Source: Sporosarcina sp. ACRSM (GTDB taxonomy: Bacteria > Bacillota > Bacilli > Bacillales_A > Planococcaceae). From it: a stretch of 64,000 nucleotides of DNA. The notes beneath the pieces are model-generated. The model had not been told where the DNA came from and did not search any database. It worked only from the letters and a program-made list of their open reading frames with translations. The stretch covers positions 186,001-250,000 of the forward strand of contig NZ_JAKRNU010000003.1 in the NCBI RefSeq assembly GCF_022346545.1, in the 5' to 3' direction. Both the position numbers and the translations under genes were made by a program. Below, piece after piece: positions 28,368 to 37,050 of the stretch (within the stretch, counting starts at the first letter, position 1; every line of letters starts with the position of its first letter).

Positions 28368-30188
28368 ATGATCGGAAGAAACGATCCATGTTCATGCGGA
28401 AGTGGAAAAAAGTATAAGAAATGCTGCGGATCGAAAGGGACCGATTTGGTTGAAATGATTGTCAATGAAGAGCTCGATCGCATCCTGAGCGGCTATTTCG
28501 ATGCGTATCCGAAAGGGCAGGATCGGACAGAGATGATGCGTATCATGCGAGAATGGGCAAACCGGCTATCGGATAGTTGGGAAAAGGAACATATTGAAGA
28601 GGCGGCCAGCGAGTTTTATTTATTTATCCAGAACGGAAAGCTTTGGCGTACCTATGTGGCAGCGCAGCTCGCGGAGACGACACGCGAATCGGTTGTTGCG
28701 GTGCTGGAACAATGGAATGAACCGATTTTATTGCTTGCTGAGATTATCGCTGTTGAAGCGGACACGATGAAAGTGCGGGAGCTGTTCGGGGAAAAGGAAT
28801 ATCGTCTGACCCGTACCGAGGGGATGCCTGCTGACAGTGGAACGTTGTTATTCGGAATCGTTCTTCGGGATCCGCGCAAAGGAGAAGACGTCGTCGCTCC
28901 GGTATCTTCTATGATCTTCCTTGCCAAATGGAGTAAACAAACGAAGAAATCACTGATGGCATTGCGGGAATCTGATTTACAGAAACCTTCGGAGGAATTT
29001 TTACAGGATCATATCCTTGCGATTTATGAATTGCTTATTAAACGGAGCCAAGCTTCCATGAATGAGCTGGTGGAAGAGGTGCTGGACCCTTCGCAATTGG
29101 AAGCATTGAAAGAGCTGGATTCGATTTTGATGGCATGGGATCAAACCGCGGATTCACGCGAAATCATGCATAAGCTGGCCGTTGCTTATTTCCTCAATGA
29201 AAATGAGCAAGCGGTAGTAGCGGCGGATTTTGTGGCGGCAGCTTTGGAGACGGGGTTACAAATCGGCATTGTGCAGGGAGAAGGTTTGGAAGAGGAAATT
29301 GTACGGAAGGTCGGTCCTTCTAAGGAAGGGATTGCCCTGTATACGGAACAATTGTGCACTTTATATGATGCGATGATGGATAATGGGGATGAACCGGTGA
29401 CGGCACGGGTGTACGAAATTGGTACGGATCCGAGGCCGACGGAGAAAAAGCTTTGGGAGACGGCGATGACGACAGCGGGGGTCGTTCAACCGGAGCGGAA
29501 ACCGGGCATCGCGGATGGACGGGCACAGCTGCTTACTTATGAAGCGTATGCCGCACAAACAGATGAAGATCGGCGGAGGCTTGCGAAACAGGCAGCCGAA
29601 ATCGAACCGAATCATCCGGATGTGCTGCTCTTGTCCGCGGAGATGGAAGAGGATTCGAAGCAAGCGGCGGAGCTCTATGAAAAAGCGATCCGTCAAGCGA
29701 GTAAAGTTTTCGAGCCAGGGGATTCGCCGTGGCAAAATATCCCGAACCGCCCCTTCATGCGAGCCGCTTTCGCGTATGGAATTCATCTGTTCAGTTGCGG
29801 CGAGTATGATGAGGCGGCAGGCGTGTTTATGGATCTAGTAAAAATGAACCGCAACGATCAACAAGGCGCTCGCTATGAAGCGATAGCCTCTCTTATTCAC
29901 GCCGAGCGCTATAAAGAAGCGGCTGAACTATTGGTGCGCTATGAAAAAGGCTCGCAACAGGATGCGACGTATCTCTATTTGGACTGGAAACTGGAGCATG
30001 AAGCGTCTGGTGGACAGTCGCATGAAGCGGAAGAAATGTTAAAAGCTGCCGCGCAATTGAATGGGCATGTTATGCATCTGATGACGTTCAAAGCGAAGAC
30101 CATTCCATATCCGCGCCATCAATCGATTGAACCGGGAAGTGTGGAAGAAGCGAGATATATTTGGTGGTTGTTGAAAGGAAATAAATAA
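28368..30188 (+). CDS. large SEC-C zinc-motif protein with TPR-like C-terminus
   Basis: 606 aa. The first 22 residues are a SEC-C zinc motif (NDPCSCGSGKKYKKCCG), as found at the C-terminus of SecA. The rest is acidic and helical. Residues about 400-600 show repeated A/E/Y-rich helical pairs resembling tetratricopeptide repeats (EQAAELYEKAIR-like and DEAAGVFMDLVKMN). No signal peptide or membrane helix. Function unknown. ATG with AGGGGGGATT upstream; monocistronic. Confidence 0.85.
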   Translation: MIGRNDPCSCGSGKKYKKCCGSKGTDLVEMIVNEELDRILSGYFDAYPKGQDRTEMMRIMREWANRLSDSWEKEHIEEAASEFYLFIQNGKLWRTYVAAQLAETTRESVVAVLEQWNEPILLLAEIIAVEADTMKVRELFGEKEYRLTRTEGMPADSGTLLFGIVLRDPRKGEDVVAPVSSMIFLAKWSKQTKKSLMALRESDLQKPSEEFLQDHILAIYELLIKRSQASMNELVEEVLDPSQLEALKELDSILMAWDQTADSREIMHKLAVAYFLNENEQAVVAADFVAAALETGLQIGIVQGEGLEEEIVRKVGPSKEGIALYTEQLCTLYDAMMDNGDEPVTARVYEIGTDPRPTEKKLWETAMTTAGVVQPERKPGIADGRAQLLTYEAYAAQTDEDRRRLAKQAAEIEPNHPDVLLLSAEMEEDSKQAAELYEKAIRQASKVFEPGDSPWQNIPNRPFMRAAFAYGIHLFSCGEYDEAAGVFMDLVKMNRNDQQGARYEAIASLIHAERYKEAAELLVRYEKGSQQDATYLYLDWKLEHEASGGQSHEAEEMLKAAAQLNGHVMHLMTFKAKTIPYPRHQSIEPGSVEEARYIWWLLKGNK

Positions 30189-30200
30189 AGAAAAAGTTTG

Positions 30201-30232
30201 CCGTACGAGTCATTATCTCTTACGGTTTTTTC
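30201..30232 (+). terminator. terminator after SEC-C gene
   Basis: CCGTACGAG pairs with CTCTTACGG (one mismatch), followed by TTTTTT. Confidence 0.75.
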
Positions 30233-30387
30233 TATGTTCACGTCCATTTTGGACAAGCGGTTTTATTTCACAGCTAGCGCATTTGAATGCGTGTTTCATT
30301 ATGAAAAAAGTAAAGGTTAAGTAGATTTATGTTTCAGGAGAGGGAGGTGGGGAATACATTGTACAAAAGAATGAGGGGGAGTTTGGA

Positions 30388-31896
30388 ATGGATGGTCAAG
30401 ATGCAAATGAACGAAGGAGAAAGTTAACGAAAACATTGAAACCGTCATGGGTGTTCGCGATTGCGCTCGGTTCTTCCGTCGGATGGGGAGCATTTATCCT
30501 GCCGGGTGATTGGATCGGGGAATCGGGACCGTTAGCTGCGATGATCGGTCTATTGATCGGTGCGGTGATCATGATGGTGATTGCATCAAGTTACGGTGTG
30601 ATGATCAAGAAATTCCCTGTGTCGGGCGGAGGGTTTACATATGCGTTTATCGCAGCGGGTAAGAAATGGGCATTCATTTGTGGGTGGTTTTTATCACTTG
30701 GATACATATCGATTGTTGCGTTGAATGCCTCAGCATTTTCACTATTGCTGAAGTTTTTAGCACCGGGATTCATGAAGCAATTTTATTTATACTCGGTGGC
30801 TGGTTGGGATGTTTATTTGCCAGAAGTGCTGATCTCTTCGGCAATCCTGATCATTTTCGCTTGGATCAACACGACGGGGACAAGTGTATCAGGGAGAATC
30901 CAATTTTACTTCAGCGTGTTGCTTATTGCGGGCGTTGTTCTGCTTGGTGTATTTACATTCAACGTTGCAGAGAGTCCGTTAGAGAATATGAAACCGTTAT
31001 TTAGCGGCAACCAATCTATGATTGTTTCAATTCTTGTCATTCTTGCCATTGCACCGTGGGCATATGTAGGCTTTGACAATGTACCGCAAGCAGCGGAGGA
31101 GTTCGATTTTTCCCCGCGCAAGGCGACCGTTTTAATTGTGTTATCGCTTTTTACTTCTTTTTTGATTTACGCAATTATGATTGGGCTAACGGCATGGACT
31201 TTCCCAAAAATGTCGGAAGTGAGCGGCAATCTTTGGTTGACGGGTGATGTCGTCGGTTCGGCGCTTGGTTTAGGTGGACTCATTATTATGGCTATCGCAA
31301 TCATTATGGGGATATTTACAGGATTGAATGGCTTCTATATGTCAGCCAGCCGCCTTTTGTTTTCGATGGCGCGGGCACGGGCGTTGCCGGATATGTTCAG
31401 GACCATTACGAAAAAGAATCAGATCCCTGTTTGGGGAATATGGTTTGTTGCGCTCATTACATTGCCGATGCCGTGGTTTGGCAGACAAGCGTTATCTTGG
31501 ATTGTTGACATGTCATCAACCGGTGTATCCGTTGCGTATTTCTTTACCTGCTTCGCTGCCTATAAAGTATTGGCTTGGAAAGCGGAAACGGCAGGACGGG
31601 AAATCGCTCCGTTGAAGAAGTTCCTAGCGCTTGTCGGCATGATTGCCAGCGCGGCTTTCTTACTATTGCTCCTCGTACCGTTCTCGCCAGCGGCATTGTC
31701 GGCGCCATCGTATATACTTCTTGTTATTTGGGGAGCTGTCGGCGGAGGTTTTTATGGGGTAATCCGCAAGCGGTATAATAGTTTGGAACAAGAAGAGACG
31801 GAGTACTATGTATTAGGGAAAACGATTGAATCCGAGGTCGAGAACAATGATGTGCCGGAGGATTTCGATAGCAAAAATGTTTCATTTACAAATTAA
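30388..31896 (+). CDS. APC-family amino-acid permease
   Basis: 502 aa with about 12 membrane helices. First helix signature ALGSSVGWGAFILPGDWIGESGP; later APWAYVGFDNVPQAAEEF. Hydrophilic acidic tail of about 35 residues. Strongly resembles the permease at 44683 in plan and several motifs (GWDVYLPEV against GWDVTATWA; PQAAEE in both). ATG after GAGGGGGAG. It lies just before the IclR regulator, but a terminator separates them. Substrate unknown, probably an amino acid. Confidence 0.9.
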   Translation: MDGQDANERRRKLTKTLKPSWVFAIALGSSVGWGAFILPGDWIGESGPLAAMIGLLIGAVIMMVIASSYGVMIKKFPVSGGGFTYAFIAAGKKWAFICGWFLSLGYISIVALNASAFSLLLKFLAPGFMKQFYLYSVAGWDVYLPEVLISSAILIIFAWINTTGTSVSGRIQFYFSVLLIAGVVLLGVFTFNVAESPLENMKPLFSGNQSMIVSILVILAIAPWAYVGFDNVPQAAEEFDFSPRKATVLIVLSLFTSFLIYAIMIGLTAWTFPKMSEVSGNLWLTGDVVGSALGLGGLIIMAIAIIMGIFTGLNGFYMSASRLLFSMARARALPDMFRTITKKNQIPVWGIWFVALITLPMPWFGRQALSWIVDMSSTGVSVAYFFTCFAAYKVLAWKAETAGREIAPLKKFLALVGMIASAAFLLLLLVPFSPAALSAPSYILLVIWGAVGGGFYGVIRKRYNSLEQEETEYYVLGKTIESEVENNDVPEDFDSKNVSFTN

Positions 31897-31904
31897 ACAA
31901 TGAA

Positions 31905-31946
31905 AAACAGCCCATTCGTTCAATTTCAGACGGATGGGCTGCTTTT
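31905..31946 (+). terminator. terminator after APC permease
   Basis: CAGCCCAT...ATGGGCTG stem followed by CTTTTC. Confidence 0.85.
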
Positions 31947-31948
31947 CA

Positions 31949-31977
31949 TTGACAAAGGCTAGCTTTCTCTATACTAT
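31949..31977 (+). promoter_or_regulatory. sigma-A promoter of the IclR gene
   Basis: TTGACA, 17-base spacer, TACTAT. The operator palindrome begins about 18 bases beyond the -10. Confidence 0.75.
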
Positions 31978-31995
31978 TTTTATAATTGAATAGTG

Positions 31996-32010
31996 TTCGG
32001 CAATGTCGAA
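31996..32010. promoter_or_regulatory. IclR operator candidate, site 1
   Basis: TTCGGCAATGTCGAA, an inverted repeat TTCG-N7-CGAA at the start of the transcript of the IclR gene, suggesting autoregulation. The same pattern recurs before the acetaldehyde dehydrogenase gene. Confidence 0.75.
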
Positions 32011-32026
32011 TTACAGGAGGGCAAAC

Positions 32027-32788
32027 ATGTCTAAACCAATACAGTCCGTAGATCGTGCGTTAACCATTTTGGAGATGTTCAATGAAAGGAATGGTGAATT
32101 AGGCATATTGGAAGTGAGTGAACGGATGGAACTTCCGAAAAGTACCGTGCATGGGATCATTAAAACATTAGTGATGAGAGGGTATCTGATTCAAAATAGC
32201 GAGACGAAGAAATACAAATTGGGGATTCGGCTATTTGAACTCGGGAATACCGTGAGTAAAGGATTGGATATTAAAGAAAAGGCAGGACCTTATTTAAAAG
32301 AGGTGTTTAGCCAAACAGGTGAAACCGTTCACTTAGTTCAACTGGAAAATAATGAGGCATTCTATGTGGACAAACATGAGGGCGATCGTGCATTACGAAT
32401 GTATTCACAAGTGGGGAAAAAAGCTCCGTTATACTGTACAGGAGTGGGGAAGGCGATACTGGCTCATTTGGATAAAGAGATGCAAATAGCCATTTTGCAA
32501 TCTACTAAAATGGAAGCTTACACAGAAAAGACGATTCTAGACAAGACTATCATTCTTGAAGAGTTGGAAAAAATTAAGGAAAGCGGCTATGCGACGGACG
32601 ATGAGGAGATTGAAATGGGATTATTTTGTGTAGCGGCCCCGATATTTGATAGCAATGATCGTGTGATTGGATCCGTCAGTACAGCAGGACCTAAATTCCG
32701 GTTTGCGGGAGAAAAAATAGAAATTGCGAAGAAATGTATAAAAGAAGCTGCCCGAAGCATATCGCGGGAAATGGGTTCGACGAAGTAA
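32027..32788 (+). CDS. IclR-family transcriptional regulator
   Basis: 253 aa. N-terminal winged helix MSKPIQSVDRALTILEMFNE, then LGILEVSERMELPKSTVHGI; C-terminal IclR effector domain with CTGVGKAILAH near residue 137 and a conserved late SVSTAGPKFRF. ATG 32027 with CAGGAGGG upstream (an in-frame start 8 codons earlier overlaps the operator). Likely represses itself and the downstream dehydrogenase/aldolase pair until an aromatic- or keto-acid-derived inducer binds. Confidence 0.92.
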   Translation: MSKPIQSVDRALTILEMFNERNGELGILEVSERMELPKSTVHGIIKTLVMRGYLIQNSETKKYKLGIRLFELGNTVSKGLDIKEKAGPYLKEVFSQTGETVHLVQLENNEAFYVDKHEGDRALRMYSQVGKKAPLYCTGVGKAILAHLDKEMQIAILQSTKMEAYTEKTILDKTIILEELEKIKESGYATDDEEIEMGLFCVAAPIFDSNDRVIGSVSTAGPKFRFAGEKIEIAKKCIKEAARSISREMGSTK

Positions 32789-32817
32789 CTGGTTAAGTAA
32801 ATAGAGGATCAAATGTG

Positions 32818-32849
32818 CCGTATGGGAGGGCTACCCATATGGTTTTTTT
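32818..32849 (+). terminator. terminator after the IclR gene
   Basis: CCGTATGGG pairs with CCCATATGG (one mismatch), followed by seven T. Confidence 0.9.
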
Positions 32850-32903
32850 CGGGTTATCGAAAGTTTATTTTCTATCAATTGTGTAAAGAAAGATTATTTA
32901 GTA

Positions 32904-32932
32904 TTGACAGGATGATCAATCTTGATTATATT
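32904..32932 (+). promoter_or_regulatory. sigma-A promoter of the acetaldehyde dehydrogenase/aldolase operon
   Basis: TTGACA, 17-base spacer, TATATT. The operator lies 18-42 bases downstream of the -10. Confidence 0.85.
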
Positions 32933-32949
32933 TTATTAAACGGGTTAGT

Positions 32950-32974
32950 CGAACGTGGTTCGGTAATGACGAAC
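32950..32974. promoter_or_regulatory. IclR operator candidate, site 2 (overlapping palindromes)
   Basis: CGAAC-GTG-GTTCG overlaps GTTCG-GTAATGA-CGAAC. The second has the same TTCGGYAATGWCGAA pattern as the site in front of the IclR gene. Confidence 0.8.
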
Positions 32975-33088
32975 CTATAAAGAGGTTTGGGAAATGCCTA
33001 AGCAGATTCGATTGATTCAAGATGAAAGCGCACACAAAGGGTTTTGGATGTACAGGGACTTTGAAACTTTGAAAAAGGAGTGGAGAAA

Positions 33089-33976
33089 ATGGGGAAAATC
33101 AATGTAGCAATTATCGGTTCGGGCAACATCGGCACGGATTTGATGTACAAATTGGAACGAAGTGAACTTTTGAATTTAACGGCAGTCATCGGGATCGATC
33201 CGGAATCGGATGGGTTGAAGAAGGCGAAGGAAAGAGGGTATCAAACGTTCAGCAATGGGATTGACGCAATCAAAAATAATCCCGATCTGGCTGACATTGT
33301 TTTTGATGCGACTTCAGCAAAAGCCCATTTGGTGAATGCCGAGGTATTAAAAGAATTAGATAAGATCGCCATTGACTTAACTCCGGCGGCGGTAGGTCCA
33401 TTAGTATCGCCAGCGGTTAACGGCGATACGTACAATTCCGCTTCCAATATCAATCTGATCACTTGCGGAGGTCAAGCGACCATTCCGATGATCCACGCAG
33501 TGAATCGGGTAGCGGATGTGACGTATGCTGAGATTGTTGCCACGATCTCCAGTAAGAGTGCGGGACCTGGGACGCGTGCCAATATTGATGAATTTACGAT
33601 TACGACTCGCCGGGGCATTGAGGAAGTAGGAGGAGCGGATAAGGGGAAAGCGCTCATCTTGATTAACCCTGCAGAGCCACCGGTGTTAATGAGAGATACG
33701 ATTTATTGCGAAGTGAAAAACATGGATGCCGAGGCGATTACAAAATCGGTAAACGACATGCTTCAAGTGGTGCAAAGTTATGTGCCGGGTTATCGTCTGA
33801 AACAAGAATTGATTTTTGATGAAGACAAAGTGACCATTTTGCTAGAAGTTGAAGGGGCGGGAGATTATTTCCCGGTGTATGCAGGAAATCTCGATATTAT
33901 GACAGCCGCGGCAGTGAAAGTCGCAGAAGAGCAAGCAAGAAGAATGCTACATGTTGAAGAAGAGGTGACGAACTAA
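33089..33976 (+). CDS. mhpF: acetaldehyde dehydrogenase, CoA-acylating (MhpF/DmpF family)
   Basis: 295 aa. Converts acetaldehyde (or propanal), NAD+ and CoA to acyl-CoA. NAD motif [15 protein letters not shown] at residues 7-21; catalytic Cys in [12 protein letters not shown] near 130. Ends [20 protein letters not shown] as in DmpF/MhpF. ATG 33089 preferred over GTG 33080 since AAAAGGAG ends at 33080. It overlaps the aldolase gene by one base. In known meta-cleavage pathways it channels acetaldehyde from the partner aldolase. Confidence 0.94.
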   Translation: MGKINVAIIGSGNIGTDLMYKLERSELLNLTAVIGIDPESDGLKKAKERGYQTFSNGIDAIKNNPDLADIVFDATSAKAHLVNAEVLKELDKIAIDLTPAAVGPLVSPAVNGDTYNSASNINLITCGGQATIPMIHAVNRVADVTYAEIVATISSKSAGPGTRANIDEFTITTRRGIEEVGGADKGKALILINPAEPPVLMRDTIYCEVKNMDAEAITKSVNDMLQVVQSYVPGYRLKQELIFDEDKVTILLEVEGAGDYFPVYAGNLDIMTAAAVKVAEEQARRMLHVEEEVTN

Positions 33977-34980
33977 TGACAAACGTAGTGAAATTGACGG
34001 AAGTATCCCTTCGTGATGGAAGCCACGCTGTGTCGCATCAATTTACAGCAGAAGAAGTCGGTTCGGTTGTACGAGCATTGGATGAAGCGGGCATGCATTA
34101 CATCGAGGTCAGTCATGGCGATGGATTAGGGGGATCTACCTTACAATATGGAAAATCTCTTGTCGATGAAATGAAATTGATCGAGCGGGCTGTGGCAGAG
34201 GCTCAAACTTCCAAAATTGCTGTATTGCTGATCCCCGGAATTGGGACGGTCCATGAATTGAAACAAGCCCACGAAATTGGGGCGAAATTAGTACGTGTCG
34301 CTACACATGTAACAGAAGCGGATGTTTCGGCTCAGCATATTGCGAAAGCGAAGGAATTGGGCATGGAGTCATTAGGTTTTCTGATGATGGCTCATACGGC
34401 TCCGGTTGAAAAACTGGTTGAACAAGCAAAGCTGATGGAAAGTTACGGGGCGGAAGCCGTCTATATTACCGATTCTGCAGGTGCGCTTCTACCGGAACAA
34501 GTAAGGGAACGCGTTCGGGCGCTTCGCCAAGCACTAACTTGCGAAGTGGGCTTCCATGCGCATAATAATTTGTCATTGGCTGTTGCGAATACGCTCATTG
34601 CCATTGAAGAAGGCGCGACAAGAATTGATAGTAGTGTGTGCGGTTTGGGCGCAGGTGCAGGGAATACGCAAACAGAAGTATTAACTGCGGTATTGGATTT
34701 GATGGGGCAAAATCCTGGAATCGATGTGTATAAGATGATGGATCTTGCTGAAAACGTTGTGACACCAATTATGAAGCGGCCGCAAATTGTAGACAAGGGA
34801 AGTTTAGCATTGGGGTATTCCGGCGTCTATTCCAGTTTCTTAATCCACTCGGAGCGGGCCGCAAAACGGTTCGGACTAGACCCGCGAGATATTTTGGTGG
34901 AATTAGGGAAGAGGAAAGTCGTTGGTGGACAGGAAGATATGATATTGGACGTTGCTTCGGAATTGGCGAAGATGAAGTGA
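33976..34980 (+). CDS. mhpE: 4-hydroxy-2-oxovalerate aldolase (MhpE/DmpG family)
   Basis: 334 aa. Splits 4-hydroxy-2-oxovalerate to pyruvate and acetaldehyde, passed through a tunnel to the MhpF partner. N-terminal SLRDGSHAVSHQF with the catalytic Arg-Asp/His; VGFHAHNNLSLAVANTL with the metal-binding HxH near residue 195; GAGAGNTQTE near 230; ends in the DmpG communication domain. The hydratase and decarboxylase usually found with it are absent here. Confidence 0.94.
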   Translation: MTNVVKLTEVSLRDGSHAVSHQFTAEEVGSVVRALDEAGMHYIEVSHGDGLGGSTLQYGKSLVDEMKLIERAVAEAQTSKIAVLLIPGIGTVHELKQAHEIGAKLVRVATHVTEADVSAQHIAKAKELGMESLGFLMMAHTAPVEKLVEQAKLMESYGAEAVYITDSAGALLPEQVRERVRALRQALTCEVGFHAHNNLSLAVANTLIAIEEGATRIDSSVCGLGAGAGNTQTEVLTAVLDLMGQNPGIDVYKMMDLAENVVTPIMKRPQIVDKGSLALGYSGVYSSFLIHSERAAKRFGLDPRDILVELGKRKVVGGQEDMILDVASELAKMK

Positions 34981-35022
34981 TTGGATTGGGATAGATGGAC
35001 GATTTGTTCATCATGAAAAATA

Positions 35023-35070
35023 GGGGATGTCCTGTCAGACGATGATGAAACGACTGACGGTACATCCCCC
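35023..35070. terminator. hairpin between convergent genes
   Basis: GGGGATGT and CTGTCAG pair with CTGACGG and TACATCCCC. Likely ends both the aldolase transcript and the AIM24-family gene on the minus strand; no long T-run. Confidence 0.65.
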
Positions 35071-35089
35071 ATTTGTACTTCTTTTGAAT

Positions 35090-35890
35090 TTAGTTTTTCC
35101 CGCCAAGCAAGTCGAATAATCCGCCGGTTACGCTGCCTTCACCGACGGATTTACCGCCAGGTGTTTGTGGAGCTGCTGCAAATACGCGGCTTGCGAGTCT
35201 GGAGAATGGCAATGATTGAATCCAAACGGTTCCGGGACCGCGGAGCGTTGCGAAAAACAATCCTTCGCCACCGAATAATGCTGTTTTCACGCCTTTGACC
35301 ATTTCGATGTTGTAATCGACGTCACGTGTCATGGCGACAAGGCATCCCGTATCGACGCGTAATGTTTCGCCGGGCAACAGTTTTTTCTCGATAATCGTTC
35401 CGCCCGCGTGGATGAATGTCATGCCGTCGCCTTCGAGTTTCTGCATGATAAACCCTTCGCCGCCAAAGAATCCCGTACCGAGTTTACGTTGGAACTCGAT
35501 ACCGACCGATACACCTTTCGCGGCGGCAAGGAATGCATCTTTTTGACAGATGATTTTCCCATTATGCTCACTGAGATCCATCGGAATGATTTTCCCAGGA
35601 TACGGTGAAGCAAAGGAAACATGCTTTTTCCCAGATCCCGTATTCGTAAAGGTGGTCATGAAGAGACTTTCACCCGTCAGCATCCGTTTACCTGCCCCCA
35701 TTAATTTACCCATGATTCCGCCGCCTGAAGAGCCAGATCCATCGCCGAAAATCGTCTCCATTTCAATGCCGTCTTCCATCATCATCAGAGCGCCTGCTTC
35801 TGCAACAACCGTCTCCTGCGGATCAAGCTCCACCTCGACGAATTGCATATCATCCCCATACAGTTTGTAATCAATCTCGTGGTTATTCAT
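35090..35890 (-). CDS. AIM24/TIGR00266-family protein
   Basis: 266-aa protein of the AIM24 family: beta-rich, with repeated G-rich turns ([21 protein letters not shown] near residue 49; [18 protein letters not shown] near 216). No signal peptide or membrane helix. Start preceded by AAAGGAGGA. Function is unknown in bacteria; the mitochondrial relative helps organise inner-membrane complexes. A shorter paralogue lies at 59413. Confidence 0.85.
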   Translation of the reverse strand: MNNHEIDYKLYGDDMQFVEVELDPQETVVAEAGALMMMEDGIEMETIFGDGSGSSGGGIMGKLMGAGKRMLTGESLFMTTFTNTGSGKKHVSFASPYPGKIIPMDLSEHNGKIICQKDAFLAAAKGVSVGIEFQRKLGTGFFGGEGFIMQKLEGDGMTFIHAGGTIIEKKLLPGETLRVDTGCLVAMTRDVDYNIEMVKGVKTALFGGEGLFFATLRGPGTVWIQSLPFSRLASRVFAAAPQTPGGKSVGEGSVTGGLFDLLGGKN

Positions 35891-35959
35891 CCAATTCCTC
35901 CTTTAATCGTCTTTTTGCTATCTAAACATACGGATCGATGTTCGAAAAGTTTCAATGGA

Positions 35960-36862
35960 TTACATAGATGTGTCATCTTTTCTGAGAGCGTCTATCTGGT
36001 GCCAGACATCATTCGCTAGCTCATGGGCTTCCGGTGCATGCGAAGTCCCGACGAAAGCCTTGCGGAACGATTGGACAACGGATTCTAAAACAAAGATGCG
36101 TGGATTTTCGGAACGTAATTCATCCAACAGAAATTGGACATACTGTTTGTTGACGGGCTGTCCGTCATCTCCAAGCAACGCAAGAAATCCCGAAAGCTTT
36201 TCCAACAATTCCTCTTTGGAGATAGCTTGTTCTTTTAGGGGAGCCCCTAATTCGAAGAAAATTCCATTCTCTAATAGTGCATCTTTTGACTGAATCATAT
36301 CGGGAACGATGGAGTCGATTCTCCGGATGACATATTGCACAAGTGCTTCGACATCTAGTTCTTTTTCAGCGTGGCGGGAGCGAAGACGTAACATTTGGTG
36401 AAGCATGCCGATGAGGAGGACCGCGCAATCAGCGGCATAAGGTTCGGCCTCCTTCCCGTATATATCCACAATTCTATCCGCTAACCATGTAAATTCGACT
36501 AACAGCATTTTCTTCACAAAAGCTCTAAGTTCAGGATCATTGGAATGAAAAATCGATTCAAAAATAGGTAATAAATTTTTCTCGTGATTGACCTGCATTC
36601 TAACGATGATTTGCTTCGCCAAGACTGTTTTGTCTGTTCGGTCTTGTCCGATCAGTAATTCGCGCCTTCTTACTTCAGCTTCATCCCATCCGTGATCCAA
36701 TATCGCCATTAAACATTCGTTTTTGGAAGTGAAGTAATTATAGAACGTTCCTTTGGAAATGCCGGATTCATCCAAAATATCTTGAACAGACGTAGAAGCG
36801 AACCCTTTCTCTATAAAAATTCGCTGCGCTGTCAATAAAACCTGTCTTTTCCGCTCGTTCAT
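35960..36862 (-). CDS. TetR-family repressor
   Basis: 300 aa, long for TetR. N-terminal helix-turn-helix RKRQVLLTAQRIFIEKGFAS, then SVQDILDESGISKGTFYNYF. The start is the ATG at 36862 (MNERKRQ) with AAGGGTG upstream; the open frame reads 31 codons further with no site. Divergent from the drug-efflux gene, with a repeated operator motif between them, so a local repressor of that pump is likely. Confidence 0.9.
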   Translation of the reverse strand: MNERKRQVLLTAQRIFIEKGFASTSVQDILDESGISKGTFYNYFTSKNECLMAILDHGWDEAEVRRRELLIGQDRTDKTVLAKQIIVRMQVNHEKNLLPIFESIFHSNDPELRAFVKKMLLVEFTWLADRIVDIYGKEAEPYAADCAVLLIGMLHQMLRLRSRHAEKELDVEALVQYVIRRIDSIVPDMIQSKDALLENGIFFELGAPLKEQAISKEELLEKLSGFLALLGDDGQPVNKQYVQFLLDELRSENPRIFVLESVVQSFRKAFVGTSHAPEAHELANDVWHQIDALRKDDTSM

Positions 36863-36874
36863 ATAATCACCCTT

Positions 36875-36889
36875 GTACTCATAGTATAC
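36875..36889. promoter_or_regulatory. TetR operator candidate, site 1
   Basis: GTACTCATAGTATAC. Its reverse complement shares the 13-base core TATACYATGAGTA with the site at 36960. Confidence 0.65.
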
Positions 36890-36959
36890 TTCTATTTTAT
36901 CTAGGAAAGTTTGTGAAATCAATGAATTTGGAGGTGGGAAATTTTTTATTTGCATTTTT

Positions 36960-36974
36960 TATACCATGAGTATA
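36960..36974. promoter_or_regulatory. TetR operator candidate, site 2
   Basis: TATACCATGAGTATA, closer to the efflux gene start, sharing the TATACYATGAGTA core with site 1. Confidence 0.65.
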
Positions 36975-37050
36975 AAATGTTTCAAGTAGTGAACGAGAGG
37001 TTCAAATATTAAGAGTGCAGGATATATGAAATGTAATATGGAGGGATCAT

